Below the pieces are notes generated by a model. It saw only the letters and a list, made by a program, of their open reading frames with translations, was not told the origin of the DNA and did no database searches. Below are positions 42,655-51,663 of a stretch of DNA of 64,000 nt, one piece after another. Source of the DNA: Salinicoccus cyprini (GTDB lineage: Bacteria; Bacillota; Bacilli; Staphylococcales; Salinicoccaceae); the NCBI RefSeq assembly GCF_007713705.1, contig NZ_VMSJ01000006.1:62001-126000 (forward strand). Reading direction: 5' to 3'. Both the position numbers and the translations under genes were made by a program. The stretch's first letter is position 1. Each line of letters starts with the position of its first letter.

Positions 42655-43629
42655 ATGATTGCAGTAAACTGGAATAAAGAGGACGATATGACGAACGTCT
42701 TTTGGCGTCAGAACATCTCACAGATGTGGGTGGAATCAGAATTCAAGGTTTCAAAAGACCTTGGTTCATGGTCCAGCCTGACAGAAGACGAGAAGGAAAC
42801 ATTCAAGAAAGTATTGGCAGGACTGACCGGGCTCGACACCCATCAGGCGGATGACGGCATGCCACTCATCATGCTCCATACAAAGGACCTGCGCAAGAAG
42901 GCGGTCTATTCCTTCATGGGCATGATGGAGCAGATCCATGCGAAATCCTATTCTCACATCTTCTCGACACTCCTGTCATCCAGGGAGACCAACGAACTTC
43001 TAGATGAATGGGTCATTGAAAATGAACACCTCAAATATAAATCCGATAAGATTGTACAGTACTATCATAAACTGTTCGGCAGAGAGGCCTCCGTCTATGA
43101 TCAGTATATGGCACGTGTTGCCAGCGTATTTCTCGAGTCTTTCCTATTCTATTCCGGATTCTATTATCCGCTTTATCTTGCCGGTCAGGGCAGGATGACG
43201 ACAAGTGGTGAGGTCATCAGAAAGATTCTTCTCGATGAATCCATCCACGGTGTATTCACGGGTCTCGATGCACAGTCACTGAGAGCAGAACTGTCTGCTG
43301 AAGAGCAGGCACGTGCCGACATGGAGATGTATGAACTCATGAAGGCGCTCTATGCCAATGAGGAATCCTATACGAAGTCCCTGTATGACAACCTCGGTCT
43401 GACGGAAGACGTACTCAACTATGTCCAGTACAATGCTAACAAAGCATTGGCAAACCTTGGCTTCGATCCCTACTTCGAAGAAAAGTCATTCAACCCGATC
43501 ATCGAGAATGCACTGGATACGACAACGAAGAACCACGACTTCTTCAGTGTCAAAGGTGATGGCTATGTCATTGCACTCAATGTCGAGCCGATTCAGGATG
43601 AAGACTTCATCTTTGATGAAGTAAAATAG
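42655..43629 (+). CDS. nrdF: Class Ib ribonucleotide reductase small subunit NrdF
   Basis: 324 residues, four-helix metal-binding protein that holds the tyrosyl radical. Metal-ligand segments: LTGLDTHQADD, MMEQIHAKSYSHIF (E-x2-H), FLESFLFYSGFYYPL and LLDESIHGVF (E-x2-H). GGAGTC precedes the ATG. It ends the operon; a weak-stem terminator follows. Confidence 0.96.
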   Translation: MIAVNWNKEDDMTNVFWRQNISQMWVESEFKVSKDLGSWSSLTEDEKETFKKVLAGLTGLDTHQADDGMPLIMLHTKDLRKKAVYSFMGMMEQIHAKSYSHIFSTLLSSRETNELLDEWVIENEHLKYKSDKIVQYYHKLFGREASVYDQYMARVASVFLESFLFYSGFYYPLYLAGQGRMTTSGEVIRKILLDESIHGVFTGLDAQSLRAELSAEEQARADMEMYELMKALYANEESYTKSLYDNLGLTEDVLNYVQYNANKALANLGFDPYFEEKSFNPIIENALDTTTKNHDFFSVKGDGYVIALNVEPIQDEDFIFDEVK

Positions 43630-43641
43630 AAGCATTACTCT

Positions 43642-43670
43642 CCAGGTCCATTTTAGGCCTGGTTTTTTTA
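43642..43670 (+). terminator. Terminator of nrdIEF
   Basis: A 7-bp stem with one G-T pair (43642-43648 with 43656-43662) and seven T residues. Confidence 0.75.
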
Positions 43671-43754
43671 TGGGTGTGCAGATCCAGGCAATTGTCTTGA
43701 CAATTCATATGAATGGAATATGATTGAGGTAGAGTTTTTCAACTGAATACAATC

Positions 43755-43893
43755 ATTCTTTCGGGGCAGGGTGGAATTCCCAACCGGCGGTAGGCCTTAT
43801 GGCGAGCCCGCGACCTGCATCATTCTTTGATGGTGTGGCTGATCCAGTCAAAATTCTGGAGCCGACAGTGAGAGTCTGGATGGGAGAAAGAAT
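43755..43893 (+). promoter_or_regulatory. FMN riboswitch (RFN element)
   Basis: All conserved parts of the FMN aptamer are present: TCGGGGCAGGGTGGAATTCC, CCGGCGGTA, AGCCCGCGA, GCCGACAGT and GTCTGGATGGGAGAA. The closing helix P1 is an 8-bp perfect pairing (43755-43762 with 43886-43893). FMN binding should cause termination at 43994-44026 and shut off ribDEBAH. Confidence 0.96.
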
Positions 43894-43993
43894 TGCAGAA
43901 CATACGATATGGATAGGTCTGTCCGATTTATCCACAACAGTAGGTTTTATTCAGCATTGCCTGACAATGCTTATTTCTGCATATATTTTTAAG

Positions 43994-44026
43994 CGCCGAT
44001 GGATAACAATTCATCGGCGTTTTTTA
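43994..44026 (+). terminator. Riboswitch-controlled terminator before ribD
   Basis: An 8-bp GC-rich stem (43994-44001 with 44012-44019) followed by seven T residues, 18 bases before the ribD start. A competing hairpin AGCATTG/CAATGCT lies just upstream near 43952-43970. Confidence 0.9.
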
Positions 44027-44044
44027 TATTCAGGAGGGAAAAAC

Positions 44045-45079
44045 TTGAATCGATATATGAATATGGCGTTCGAAATGGCCCGCATGACCGTGGGCCAGAC
44101 AGGAAAGAATCCTGCAGTCGGCGCCGTTATAGTCAAAGCAGGAAAAGTGATCGGAATGGGCGCGCATCTCGGCTACGGCAAGCCGCATGCAGAGCGGCAG
44201 GCACTCGCAAGCTGCAACGAAAGTCCGCAAGGTGCGGATATCTATGTCACTTTGGAGCCATGCTCCCATTATGGCAAGACACCGCCATGCACAGAAGCGA
44301 TCATCGAAGCAGGAATCAGCAGAGTCTTCTATGCGTCAAAGGATCTCAATCCGAAAGTGAGCGGCCACAAGGTACTGCTGGATGCAGGTGTGCAAGTTGC
44401 GCACACACCGGATACAGCCATCGACCGGTTCTACGCACCTTTCTTCAGACATCTCGAGTCGGGCCGGCCGAATGTAACATTGAAGTGCGCCGTCAGCCTG
44501 GATGGCAAGCTTGCACTGGATGATGGCACAAGCACATGGATCACCGGTGAGGCGGCACGCACTGACGTCCACTATGAGCGGCATCTGCACGATGCCATTC
44601 TGGTCGGCGGCGGCACCCTCATGCATGATGATCCGAAACTGACAGCGAGAATTGAAGGTGGCGGAGATTCACCGGTGCCCGTCATACTGCTCGGGCGCGA
44701 AAAGCTTTCTGACGGACAGAAGATTCTCGATCATCCGAAACGGCCGATCATCTACACGGCGAATGAAGCAAATTTGAAATATGATGAAACCTGCGATGTC
44801 AGGGTCGGGGAATGGACACTCGATGCCATACTCGCCGACCTCTATGCCGAAGGCATCTCCTCTCTATTTGTAGAAGGTGGCGCCACGGTGCTGACATCGT
44901 TCATAAAGCAGCAGTTGTACGACCGGATATTGTTATACGTTGCCCCGAAAATATTCGGTGAATCGAGGCATGCACTATACAAGGAACAGATCTCCTCCAT
45001 GGAGGAAATTGTCCAGCTTGAATTGATTGATGTTGAAAAGCTCGGGTCGGATCTTAAATTAACTTATGGAAAGGCTTGA
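44045..45079 (+). CDS. ribD: Bifunctional riboflavin deaminase/reductase RibD
   Basis: 344 residues. N-terminal deaminase (about 1-145) with zinc motif HAE and PCSHYGKTPPC; C-terminal reductase (about 150-344) with VTLKCAVSLDGKLAL, DAILVGGGTLMHDDPKLT and FVEGGATVLTSF. It carries out the second and third steps from GTP to riboflavin. TTG 44045 follows AGGAGGG at 7 bases. The frame is open back through the riboswitch, but those earlier codons are not protein-like. The stop overlaps the ribE region. Confidence 0.94.
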   Translation: MNRYMNMAFEMARMTVGQTGKNPAVGAVIVKAGKVIGMGAHLGYGKPHAERQALASCNESPQGADIYVTLEPCSHYGKTPPCTEAIIEAGISRVFYASKDLNPKVSGHKVLLDAGVQVAHTPDTAIDRFYAPFFRHLESGRPNVTLKCAVSLDGKLALDDGTSTWITGEAARTDVHYERHLHDAILVGGGTLMHDDPKLTARIEGGGDSPVPVILLGREKLSDGQKILDHPKRPIIYTANEANLKYDETCDVRVGEWTLDAILADLYAEGISSLFVEGGATVLTSFIKQQLYDRILLYVAPKIFGESRHALYKEQISSMEEIVQLELIDVEKLGSDLKLTYGKA

Positions 45080-45084
45080 GCACC

Positions 45085-45726
45085 ATGTTTACAGGTATTA
45101 TTGAGCAGATAGGAAAAGTGAAGGAAGTACAGGATACAGGAGAACATACGATATTCGAAATCACTACAGGTGCATTTGATGACCTGAAACTCGGAGACTC
45201 GGTCAGCGTAAACGGTACGTGTCTGACGGTGACCAGACTCACGGATGATGCATTTACAGTGGAGATGGTCAACGAGACGAAGCGGGTGACGAGCCTTGAT
45301 CAGGTCGTCACCGGCATGTCCGTCAACCTGGAGCGTGCTCTGACGCTGAATACGCGTCTTGGTGGACATATCGTATCAGGCCATGTGGACGGCACAGGGG
45401 AGATTGTAGAAGTGCATAACGACGGCAGTGCAGTTGTCATGCATATTGCGTGCTCCCGGTCGCTTATGAAGTATATGGTACACAAAGGGTCGGTGACGAT
45501 CGACGGCATCAGCCTGACATTGTTCGACATAAGTGTGGAGAATTCGGAGATCATCCTCAACCTGATTCCAGAGACGCAGGAGCGGACGACGCTCGCAGGC
45601 AAAACGGTTCATGACCGGGTCAATATCGAAGCGGATATGCTGATCAAGCACGTGGATCACCTGCTCGGCTTCTCCGGTTCAATGAAAGGCAATTCAATTG
45701 CGGAAATGGGTGAGCGGCATGTTTGA
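45085..45726 (+). CDS. ribE: Riboflavin synthase alpha subunit RibE
   Basis: 213 residues in two similar lumazine-binding halves: MFTGIIEQIGKV opens the first, with SVSVNGTCLTVT, and GHVDGTGEI with SVTIDGISLTLFD lies in the second. It converts two lumazines to riboflavin. ATG 45085 gives the canonical N-terminus; TTG 45076 upstream overlaps the ribD stop. It overlaps ribBA by 8 bases. Confidence 0.94.
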   Translation: MFTGIIEQIGKVKEVQDTGEHTIFEITTGAFDDLKLGDSVSVNGTCLTVTRLTDDAFTVEMVNETKRVTSLDQVVTGMSVNLERALTLNTRLGGHIVSGHVDGTGEIVEVHNDGSAVVMHIACSRSLMKYMVHKGSVTIDGISLTLFDISVENSEIILNLIPETQERTTLAGKTVHDRVNIEADMLIKHVDHLLGFSGSMKGNSIAEMGERHV

Positions 45727-46891
45727 TACGATCGAATCTGCTGTAGAAGATCTGAAGCAGGGCAAACTGATCATTGTAGTCGACGATGAGAACCGCGAAA
45801 ATGAAGGTGACCTGGTCGGTATTGCAGAATACATCAGTGCCAGGGAAGTGAATTTCATGGCCACCCATGGACGGGGGCTGATCTGTACGCCGGTAACAGC
45901 TGAAATCGCGGAAAGGGCTGGACTCAACCAGATGGTGAACAACAACAGTGATCCGCATGGTACCGCCTTTACGACGTCCATCGACCACGTCTCGACCACA
46001 ACCGGAATCAGTGCCCACGAGCGCCATGCGACAATGCAGGCACTGACTGCGAAGGACATCGGCCCCGAAGACTTCAACGCACCGGGCCATGTATTCCCGC
46101 TGCTGTCCAGAAAGGGCGGCGTCATCGAGCGCATGGGCCATACTGAGGCGGCGACAGATCTGGCACGCCTTGCCGGCGCCGCACCGGTCGGTGTAATATG
46201 CGAAATCATGAATGACGACGGGACGATGGCCCGACTCGATGATCTGGTGGATTATAAGCAGGTGCACGGTCTTAAGATGATTACGATAGAAGACCTCAAG
46301 GATCATATGAAAAAGCATTCCGGCGTCACGCTCGAGAGCACCATCCAGCTTCCGACGGACTATGGCAGATTCAAAATGTATGGATTTGTCGACAATGATA
46401 CCGGCAAGGAGCATCTTGCGCTCGTGCATGGTGAACTGAAACAGAATGCCATAGTCAGAATCCACTCCGAGTGCCTGACCGGTGATGTATTCCATAGCCA
46501 GCGCTGCGACTGCGGCGAGCAGCTCGATCGGGCGATGCATATCATCAATGAACAGGGTGGTGTCATCCTATATATGCGGCAGGAGGGCCGGGGCATCGGT
46601 CTGATGAACAAGCTCAAGGCGTATGAACTGATCGAGCAGGGATATGACACTGTGAGCGCGAATGAACACCTCGGTTTCGATGCCGACCTCAGAAAATATG
46701 ATGTAGCAGCAGAAATGCTGCACCAGCTCGGGCTCAGTGAAGTGACACTTCTGAGCAACAACCCGAGAAAGATCAAAGGTCTGGAAGAGGAAGGCATCAA
46801 GGTGAACCGCCAGAGCCATATCATCAAGGCCAACGTCAGCAACAAGGATTATTTGAAAACGAAAAAAGACAAACTCGGACATATGCTCTAG
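45719..46891 (+). CDS. ribBA: Bifunctional DHBP synthase / GTP cyclohydrolase II RibBA
   Basis: 390 residues. N-terminal RibB domain (about 1-200): [38 protein letters not shown]-terminal RibA domain (205-390): zinc ligands in [37 protein letters not shown]. The two activities make both precursors of lumazine. ATG 45719 follows GGGTGAG within the ribE end. Confidence 0.95.
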   Translation: MFDTIESAVEDLKQGKLIIVVDDENRENEGDLVGIAEYISAREVNFMATHGRGLICTPVTAEIAERAGLNQMVNNNSDPHGTAFTTSIDHVSTTTGISAHERHATMQALTAKDIGPEDFNAPGHVFPLLSRKGGVIERMGHTEAATDLARLAGAAPVGVICEIMNDDGTMARLDDLVDYKQVHGLKMITIEDLKDHMKKHSGVTLESTIQLPTDYGRFKMYGFVDNDTGKEHLALVHGELKQNAIVRIHSECLTGDVFHSQRCDCGEQLDRAMHIINEQGGVILYMRQEGRGIGLMNKLKAYELIEQGYDTVSANEHLGFDADLRKYDVAAEMLHQLGLSEVTLLSNNPRKIKGLEEEGIKVNRQSHIIKANVSNKDYLKTKKDKLGHML

Positions 46892-46902
46892 GAGGAAAAA
46901 AC

Positions 46903-47367
46903 ATGAATAGAATAGATACGAAAATGATCGGCACAGATCTTAAAATTGCGATTGTTGCAGGCAGGTTCAACGACTTCATCACATCCCAGCTTGTTTCAGG
47001 CGCGGAAGGTGCGCTCGTCAGCCATGATGTGAATACAGACGATATCGACCTCGTCTATGTCCCAGGTGCTTTTGAAATTCCACTGGCTGCGAAAACACTG
47101 GCCGAATCCGGCAACTACGACGCGGTCGTTGCGCTCGGATGTGTCATCCGCGGCAGTACGACGCATTACGATTATGTCTGCAACGAAGCGGCAAAAGGCA
47201 TTTCCCAGGCTGGACTCCAGACAGGCCTGCCGGTCATGTTCGGCATCATTACAACCGAGAACATCGAACAGGCGATAGAACGTGCCGGAACAAAAGCAGG
47301 AAACAAGGGTGCGGAAACAGCACTTGGCGCCATAGAGATGGCCAATCTCATGAAGAAGATACGCTAG
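46903..47367 (+). CDS. ribH: Lumazine synthase RibH
   Basis: 154 residues. Condenses the RibD and RibB products to lumazine; usually a 60-subunit shell. Signatures: [51 protein letters not shown] and [21 protein letters not shown] precedes the ATG. Last gene of the rib operon, with a terminator after it. Confidence 0.96.
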   Translation: MNRIDTKMIGTDLKIAIVAGRFNDFITSQLVSGAEGALVSHDVNTDDIDLVYVPGAFEIPLAAKTLAESGNYDAVVALGCVIRGSTTHYDYVCNEAAKGISQAGLQTGLPVMFGIITTENIEQAIERAGTKAGNKGAETALGAIEMANLMKKIR

Positions 47368-47371
47368 AATG

Positions 47372-47400
47372 AAAGAGCCGATCTAAATCGGCTTTTTATT
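47372..47400 (+). terminator. Terminator of ribDEBAH
   Basis: A 7-bp stem (47376-47382 with 47387-47393), loop CTAA, T run. Confidence 0.85.
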
Positions 47401-47510
47401 TTGCCATGGATTTGCCATAATTACTTCAAACAACCTTCAATAAAAGAAAATTCAGCAGTGGATCATTCATGCTATGATTCTAGGTATGAGAGAAAAAGGG
47501 AGAGGATTAT

Positions 47511-47918
47511 GTGAAGTTGAAACGACTACTGCCTGCTGCCATTCTGGCCATGGGCATCATGGCGGGCTGCGGTAATGAAGAGGCGCCTGCGGAAATGAAC
47601 CATGACCATGCAAGCGAAGATGAAGTGCGGTCACTGGAAGTCGATCTTGAAGTGCCTGAAACGGCTGGAACAGGAGAAACGCTTGAATTTACAGCCCACG
47701 TCCACTCGAACGGTGAAGATGTACAGGACGCAGACAGTGTCATGTTCGAAGTGCTCGAAGGTGAGGAGAGCCTTGAAATGATCGAAGCGGAACATGATGA
47801 GAATGGCAACTACACAATCGAGCATACATTTGATGAAGCAGGCACGTATACAGTCATCTCCCATGTAGACGCATTCCAGCTCCATACGATGCCACAGAAG
47901 GAGATTACTGTGGAATAG
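47511..47918 (+). CDS. Lipoprotein with YtkA-like domain
   Basis: 135 residues. Lipoprotein signal with lipobox IMAGC, then a His/Asp/Glu-rich linker (MNHDHASEDE), then an Ig-like beta domain resembling the YtkA/FixH group (ETLEFTAHVHSNGEDVQDAD, then DEAGTYTVISHVDAFQLH). These domains occur in proteins linked to copper or cytochrome oxidase assembly, and the histidines could bind metal, but this is inference. The start is GTG after GGGAGAGG. It has its own promoter region after the rib terminator. Confidence 0.75.
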   Translation: MKLKRLLPAAILAMGIMAGCGNEEAPAEMNHDHASEDEVRSLEVDLEVPETAGTGETLEFTAHVHSNGEDVQDADSVMFEVLEGEESLEMIEAEHDENGNYTIEHTFDEAGTYTVISHVDAFQLHTMPQKEITVE

Positions 47919-48012
47919 CTGTGTTTTTCCTTCCGGATGCTGATTATTGTAATGAAGCCCTTTAGGGTTTACAATATGTATAGAAACTGGAAGCATAAAT
48001 CAGGAGGAAAAC

Positions 48013-48690
48013 ATGAATTTGCAGGATAAAACTTATATTGTATCGAATGCTGTGACAGCGCTAGGAAAGGAACTCTCCATGCATCTGGCACAGCGGGGTG
48101 CAAACGTCATTCTGGCAGGTACTGAGCATGTGGAACTGGACAACCTCCTGGAGGCTATCCAAGGCAGTTCGGAGGGGAACCATAAGGTGGTTCTTCTGGA
48201 GCAGTCGAAGGAAATCGACTGGCTGGCTACTGTAGAAGAAATCGAGCAGGATTATAGTACATTGAACGGCATCATTCTCGTGCACACCATATTTACAGAG
48301 AACCGTTCCGTCTATGATGTCTCTTTTGATGAATTCAATACGGTGATGTATGAGCATGTATGGGGAACCTACCTCGGAATCCGTACACTGAGGCCATTGC
48401 TTGAGGATGGCGGGAATGCCAAGATCATCAACGTGATCGGTCCATCATTCGAGGATGTATTTGAAAGAAACCTGTACTATACCGTCACAGGTGCAATCGA
48501 GGCATTGACACATTCCACTGCTGGTGAGCTGAGGAAGGAAGATGTGGATGTCTATGCATTGAGCTATCGTCCGCCATTCGGCGACGACGAGTCTCCGGAA
48601 CGTACAAATCTGCAGGCGATCAATAAAGTCATGGCGATTCTTACAGGATCGGAAGATATCCCGAACGGAAACACCATAATCATCAGCTGA
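48013..48690 (+). CDS. SDR-family protein lacking catalytic residues
   Basis: 225 residues with the Rossmann pattern of short-chain dehydrogenases: LQDKTYIVSNAVTALGKELSMHLAQRGANVILAG. The standard motifs are altered: TGxxxGxG reads SNAVTALG, NNAG reads LVHT, and the YxxxK pair is missing (YYTVTG, residues 155-160, has no lysine). The fold may be kept for binding rather than oxidation. AGGAGG precedes the ATG; a terminator follows. Specific role unknown. Confidence 0.78.
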   Translation: MNLQDKTYIVSNAVTALGKELSMHLAQRGANVILAGTEHVELDNLLEAIQGSSEGNHKVVLLEQSKEIDWLATVEEIEQDYSTLNGIILVHTIFTENRSVYDVSFDEFNTVMYEHVWGTYLGIRTLRPLLEDGGNAKIINVIGPSFEDVFERNLYYTVTGAIEALTHSTAGELRKEDVDVYALSYRPPFGDDESPERTNLQAINKVMAILTGSEDIPNGNTIIIS

Positions 48691-48704
48691 TATTCAGCGG
48701 TATG

Positions 48705-48733
48705 CCACTCAAATTCAAATTGAGTGGTTTTTT
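48705..48733 (+). terminator. Terminator of the SDR-like gene
   Basis: An 8-bp stem (48705-48712 with 48720-48727), 7-base loop and six T residues. Confidence 0.85.
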
Positions 48734-48754
48734 GCTTTCTTCTCCTTGTTTCCC

Positions 48755-48782
48755 TTGAAAATATCATCTTTAAGTGTATAAT
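48755..48782 (+). promoter_or_regulatory. Promoter of the sst operon
   Basis: TTGAAA (48755-48760), 16 bases, TATAAT (48777-48782). The Fur box starts about 12 bases after the expected transcription start. Confidence 0.65.
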
Positions 48783-48800
48783 TGTGGATATGATTATCGA

Positions 48801-48815
48801 TGATAATCATTATCA
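48801..48815. promoter_or_regulatory. Fur box of the sst operon
   Basis: TGATAATCATTATCA, a perfect palindromic match to the Gram-positive Fur 7-1-7 consensus, between the promoter and the sstA start. Iron-bound Fur should block transcription. Confidence 0.9.
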
Positions 48816-48831
48816 ATTAAGGTGGATTAAT

Positions 48832-49800
48832 ATGATACATAAACTTTTCAGATTGGACATCATGATTATATTATTGATTGTGTTATCCATCATTTCCATG
48901 TTTGTAGGGGTTGTCGATCTCGCTCCAGGAGATCTTTTCGACCTGGATGATAATCAGAAGAACATCATTCTGGATAGCCGGCTCCCAAGAACCATCGCCA
49001 TCATCATTGCGGGGGCCTCTTTGAGTGTATGTGGACTGATCATGCAGCAGCTGACCCGCAACAAATTCGTTTCGCCTACAACGGCCGGGACAATGGACTG
49101 GGCTCGGCTCGGCATATTGATCGCACTGATGTTCTTCCCGACAGCAAGTCTTCTCGTGAAGCTGCTTTTTGCATCTGCATTGAGTCTTGCAGGTACGATT
49201 TTGTTCATGCAGATCATCCAGCGCGTCCAGTTCAAGGATGTTGTTTTTGTCCCGCTGATCGGACTCATGCTCGGCAATGTCGTCTCAAGTGTTGCCACCT
49301 TTCTCAGCCTGAGGACAAACTCGATCCAATCCTTGTCCAGCTGGCTGCAGGGAGACTTCTCGATAATCATATCCGGACGGTACGAAGTACTATACATAAG
49401 CGTTCCATTCCTGATTATCGGTCTGATCTATGCCAATCAGTTTACAATTGCCGGCATGGGGGAGGACTTCTCAAAAAACCTCGGGCTCAACTATAGACGG
49501 GTAATCAATATTGGTCTGCTTATCACTGCAGTAATTACAGCACTCGTTGTTGTTACTGTAGGCATGCTGCCTTTCCTCGGACTTATTATTCCGAATATTA
49601 TCTCAATATTCCGGGGAGACCACCTGAAGAACACCATTCTTCTGACTGCAGTACTGGGTGCAGTTTTTGTCATGATCTGCGACATTCTTGGCCGTCTGAT
49701 CATATTCCCCTACGAAATATCCATAGGGCTGATGATCGGCGTCATAGGAAGCTTCATCTTCCTGATCATGATATTCAGGAGGGTGAAATCAAATGCTTGA
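48832..49800 (+). CDS. sstA: Ferric siderophore ABC permease, SstA-like
   Basis: 322 residues, FecCD/BtuC-type permease with about nine or ten spans. LDSRLPRTIAIIIAGASLSVCGLIMQQLTRNKFVSPTTAGT is not quoted beyond its hallmark SRLPRTIAIIIAGA; the ATPase-contact loop lies near IAGMGEDFSKNLGL. Order and sequence recall SstABCD of S. aureus (catechol siderophores) and YclNOPQ of Bacillus (petrobactin). ATG 48832 follows AAGGTGG at 6 bases. Overlaps sstB by 8 bases. Confidence 0.87.
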   Translation: MIHKLFRLDIMIILLIVLSIISMFVGVVDLAPGDLFDLDDNQKNIILDSRLPRTIAIIIAGASLSVCGLIMQQLTRNKFVSPTTAGTMDWARLGILIALMFFPTASLLVKLLFASALSLAGTILFMQIIQRVQFKDVVFVPLIGLMLGNVVSSVATFLSLRTNSIQSLSSWLQGDFSIIISGRYEVLYISVPFLIIGLIYANQFTIAGMGEDFSKNLGLNYRRVINIGLLITAVITALVVVTVGMLPFLGLIIPNIISIFRGDHLKNTILLTAVLGAVFVMICDILGRLIIFPYEISIGLMIGVIGSFIFLIMIFRRVKSNA

Positions 49801-50752
49801 TAGAAAGAATAACCGTCTGCTGATAGTACTCTCAATACTTACGCTCGTCATCGGTGGATGCTATATCCTCTACCAGTTGAATTTCGACATACTGTTCTAT
49901 CAGCTTCCTTCGCGTCTGAATCGGGTCGTAACGATGATCATCGTCGGTACAGCAATTGCCATCTCGACGGTAATCTTCCAGACAATCACCAGGAACCGCA
50001 TACTGACACCATCCATCATGGGGCTCGATTCGGTATACCTGTTCATCCAGACAGTCATCGTATTCATCGGTGGGGCACAGTCCATACTGCTGATGAATGA
50101 TTTCGTCAACTATATTGCAAGCATGCTTATACTTGTCCTGTTCACTGTGCTGGTCTTCAGGTATCTGTTCAAGTTTACCGGCAGCCATGTATTTCTTCTG
50201 CTGCTTATCGGAATCATCCTTGGAACATTTTTCAGCAGCCTGTCATCATTCATGCAGATGCTCATAAATCCGGATGACTTCCTCATCCTGCAGAGCTCGA
50301 TGTTTGCATCTTTCAACGCAATCAATGAGTCGCTGATCTGGATCACCGGAGGGGTTGTACTGCTCATGCTGGTCATTGTACTGAAAGACTTCCATTCCTT
50401 GGATGTCATCGCACTCGGCAGGGATCACGCAGTGAATCTGGGCGTGAACTACGACAGGAAGATTTCGCAACTGCTGCTCATCATTGCAGTACTCGTGTCG
50501 GTAGCCACCGCCCTTGTCGGTCCAATCATGTTTCTTGGTCTTCTCGTTGTCAATCTGGCACATGAAATGTTCAGGACGTTCAAGCACCGCTACCTGCTTA
50601 TCGGCAGTACACTGATTGCAGTCATTACACTTCTGCTCGGACAGATGCTGACACAGTACGTGTTCAAACAGGCGGTTGAAATCAGTGTCATCATCAATCT
50701 CGCAGGTGGCATATACTTCATCATACTAATGCTTAAGGAGAGTCGAAGATGA
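49793..50752 (+). CDS. sstB: Ferric siderophore ABC permease, SstB-like
   Basis: 319 residues, second FecCD-type permease of the importer, forming a heterodimer with SstA. RLNRVVTMIIVGTAIAIST, then TRNRILTPSIMGLDS, is the family pattern; ALGRDHAVNLGVNYDR is the coupling helix region facing SstC. AGGAGGG precedes the ATG within the sstA end. It overlaps sstC by 4 bases. Confidence 0.87.
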   Translation: MLDRKNNRLLIVLSILTLVIGGCYILYQLNFDILFYQLPSRLNRVVTMIIVGTAIAISTVIFQTITRNRILTPSIMGLDSVYLFIQTVIVFIGGAQSILLMNDFVNYIASMLILVLFTVLVFRYLFKFTGSHVFLLLLIGIILGTFFSSLSSFMQMLINPDDFLILQSSMFASFNAINESLIWITGGVVLLMLVIVLKDFHSLDVIALGRDHAVNLGVNYDRKISQLLLIIAVLVSVATALVGPIMFLGLLVVNLAHEMFRTFKHRYLLIGSTLIAVITLLLGQMLTQYVFKQAVEISVIINLAGGIYFIILMLKESRR

Positions 50753-51564
50753 TCGATCTTAAAGGGATTTCAAAAATCTACGGACAAAAGAAAGTGGTCA
50801 ATGATGTTTCCGTCTCAATTGCCAAAGGTAAAGTTACTTCCTTCATCGGACCGAACGGTGCCGGTAAAAGTACGCTGCTGTCCATGGTGACACGGCTTCT
50901 CGACCAGGACAGCGGAGATGTGCTGCTCGAAGGCGAGAACATACTGCAGTCGCCGAGTGACAAGCTGGCAAAGAAGATCGCGATTTTGAAGCAGTCAAAC
51001 AACCTTGATCTGAAAATAACAGTACGTGAACTGATCAGCTTCGGCCGCTTTCCATATACGAAGGGCAGACTCAATGACAAGGACCATGAAATCATCAATG
51101 AAGCCATCCGCTACATGGAGCTTGAAGATTTCGAGGACCGCTACATCGATGAGCTGTCCGGCGGTCAGAGGCAGCGCGTCTACATCGCCATGACAATCGC
51201 CCAGGATACGGAATACATCTTTTTGGATGAGCCGCTCAACAACCTCGACATGAAACACTCCGTCCAGATCATGCAGATTTTGAGAAGGCTTGTAAGGGAG
51301 CGCAATAAGACCATCATCATCGTCATTCATGACATCAACTTTGCATCCTGCTACTCAGATAATATCGTCGCGATGAAGGATGGCGAAGTCGTCATCAGCG
51401 GTAAGAAGGACGATGTCATACAGAAGCAGATCCTTGAAGATATATACGAGATGGATATCAATATCGAATGCATCTATGGCCAGCAGATCTGTGTCTATTT
51501 TGATGAACATAAGGACGCTTCCGTGGACGACTTCATCGAAGACCAGGTCCATCTCAGGGTGTAG
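50749..51564 (+). CDS. sstC: Ferric siderophore ABC ATPase, SstC-like
   Basis: 271 residues. Walker A GPNGAGKST (about 35-43), Q-loop in LKQSNNLDLK, signature LSGGQRQRVYIAMT, Walker B YIFLDEPLNNLD and the H-loop VIHDINFA. It powers siderophore import through SstAB. It starts on ATGA of sstB. About 100 bases separate it from sstD; they contain a full Shine-Dalgarno sequence with no suitable start (see separate entry). Confidence 0.9.
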   Translation: MIDLKGISKIYGQKKVVNDVSVSIAKGKVTSFIGPNGAGKSTLLSMVTRLLDQDSGDVLLEGENILQSPSDKLAKKIAILKQSNNLDLKITVRELISFGRFPYTKGRLNDKDHEIINEAIRYMELEDFEDRYIDELSGGQRQRVYIAMTIAQDTEYIFLDEPLNNLDMKHSVQIMQILRRLVRERNKTIIIVIHDINFASCYSDNIVAMKDGEVVISGKKDDVIQKQILEDIYEMDINIECIYGQQICVYFDEHKDASVDDFIEDQVHLRV

Positions 51565-51582
51565 TGCATCCCGGTGTACACT

Positions 51583-51594
51583 AAAGGAGGTGAT
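51583..51594 (+). promoter_or_regulatory. Isolated full-length Shine-Dalgarno sequence (possible STAB-SD)
   Basis: AAAGGAGGTGAT is complementary to the whole 16S rRNA anti-Shine-Dalgarno tail, yet no start codon lies at the usual 5-10 bases. sstD starts 70 bases later with its own site. In Bacillus such STAB-SD elements bind 30S subunits and protect downstream mRNA from 5' decay. Confidence 0.35.
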
Positions 51595-51663
51595 GGGGAC
51601 TTATCGGATATATGAATGTTTTTAGTGGGGGCTGAAAACACACTTTGGAAAGAGGAATGCAAA

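Noticed and set aside
43799-44044. An in-frame 5' extension of ribD running back through the riboswitch
   Set aside because: These bases are the FMN aptamer and terminator; the real start TTG 44045 has AGGAGGG at the right distance and matches the family N-terminus.
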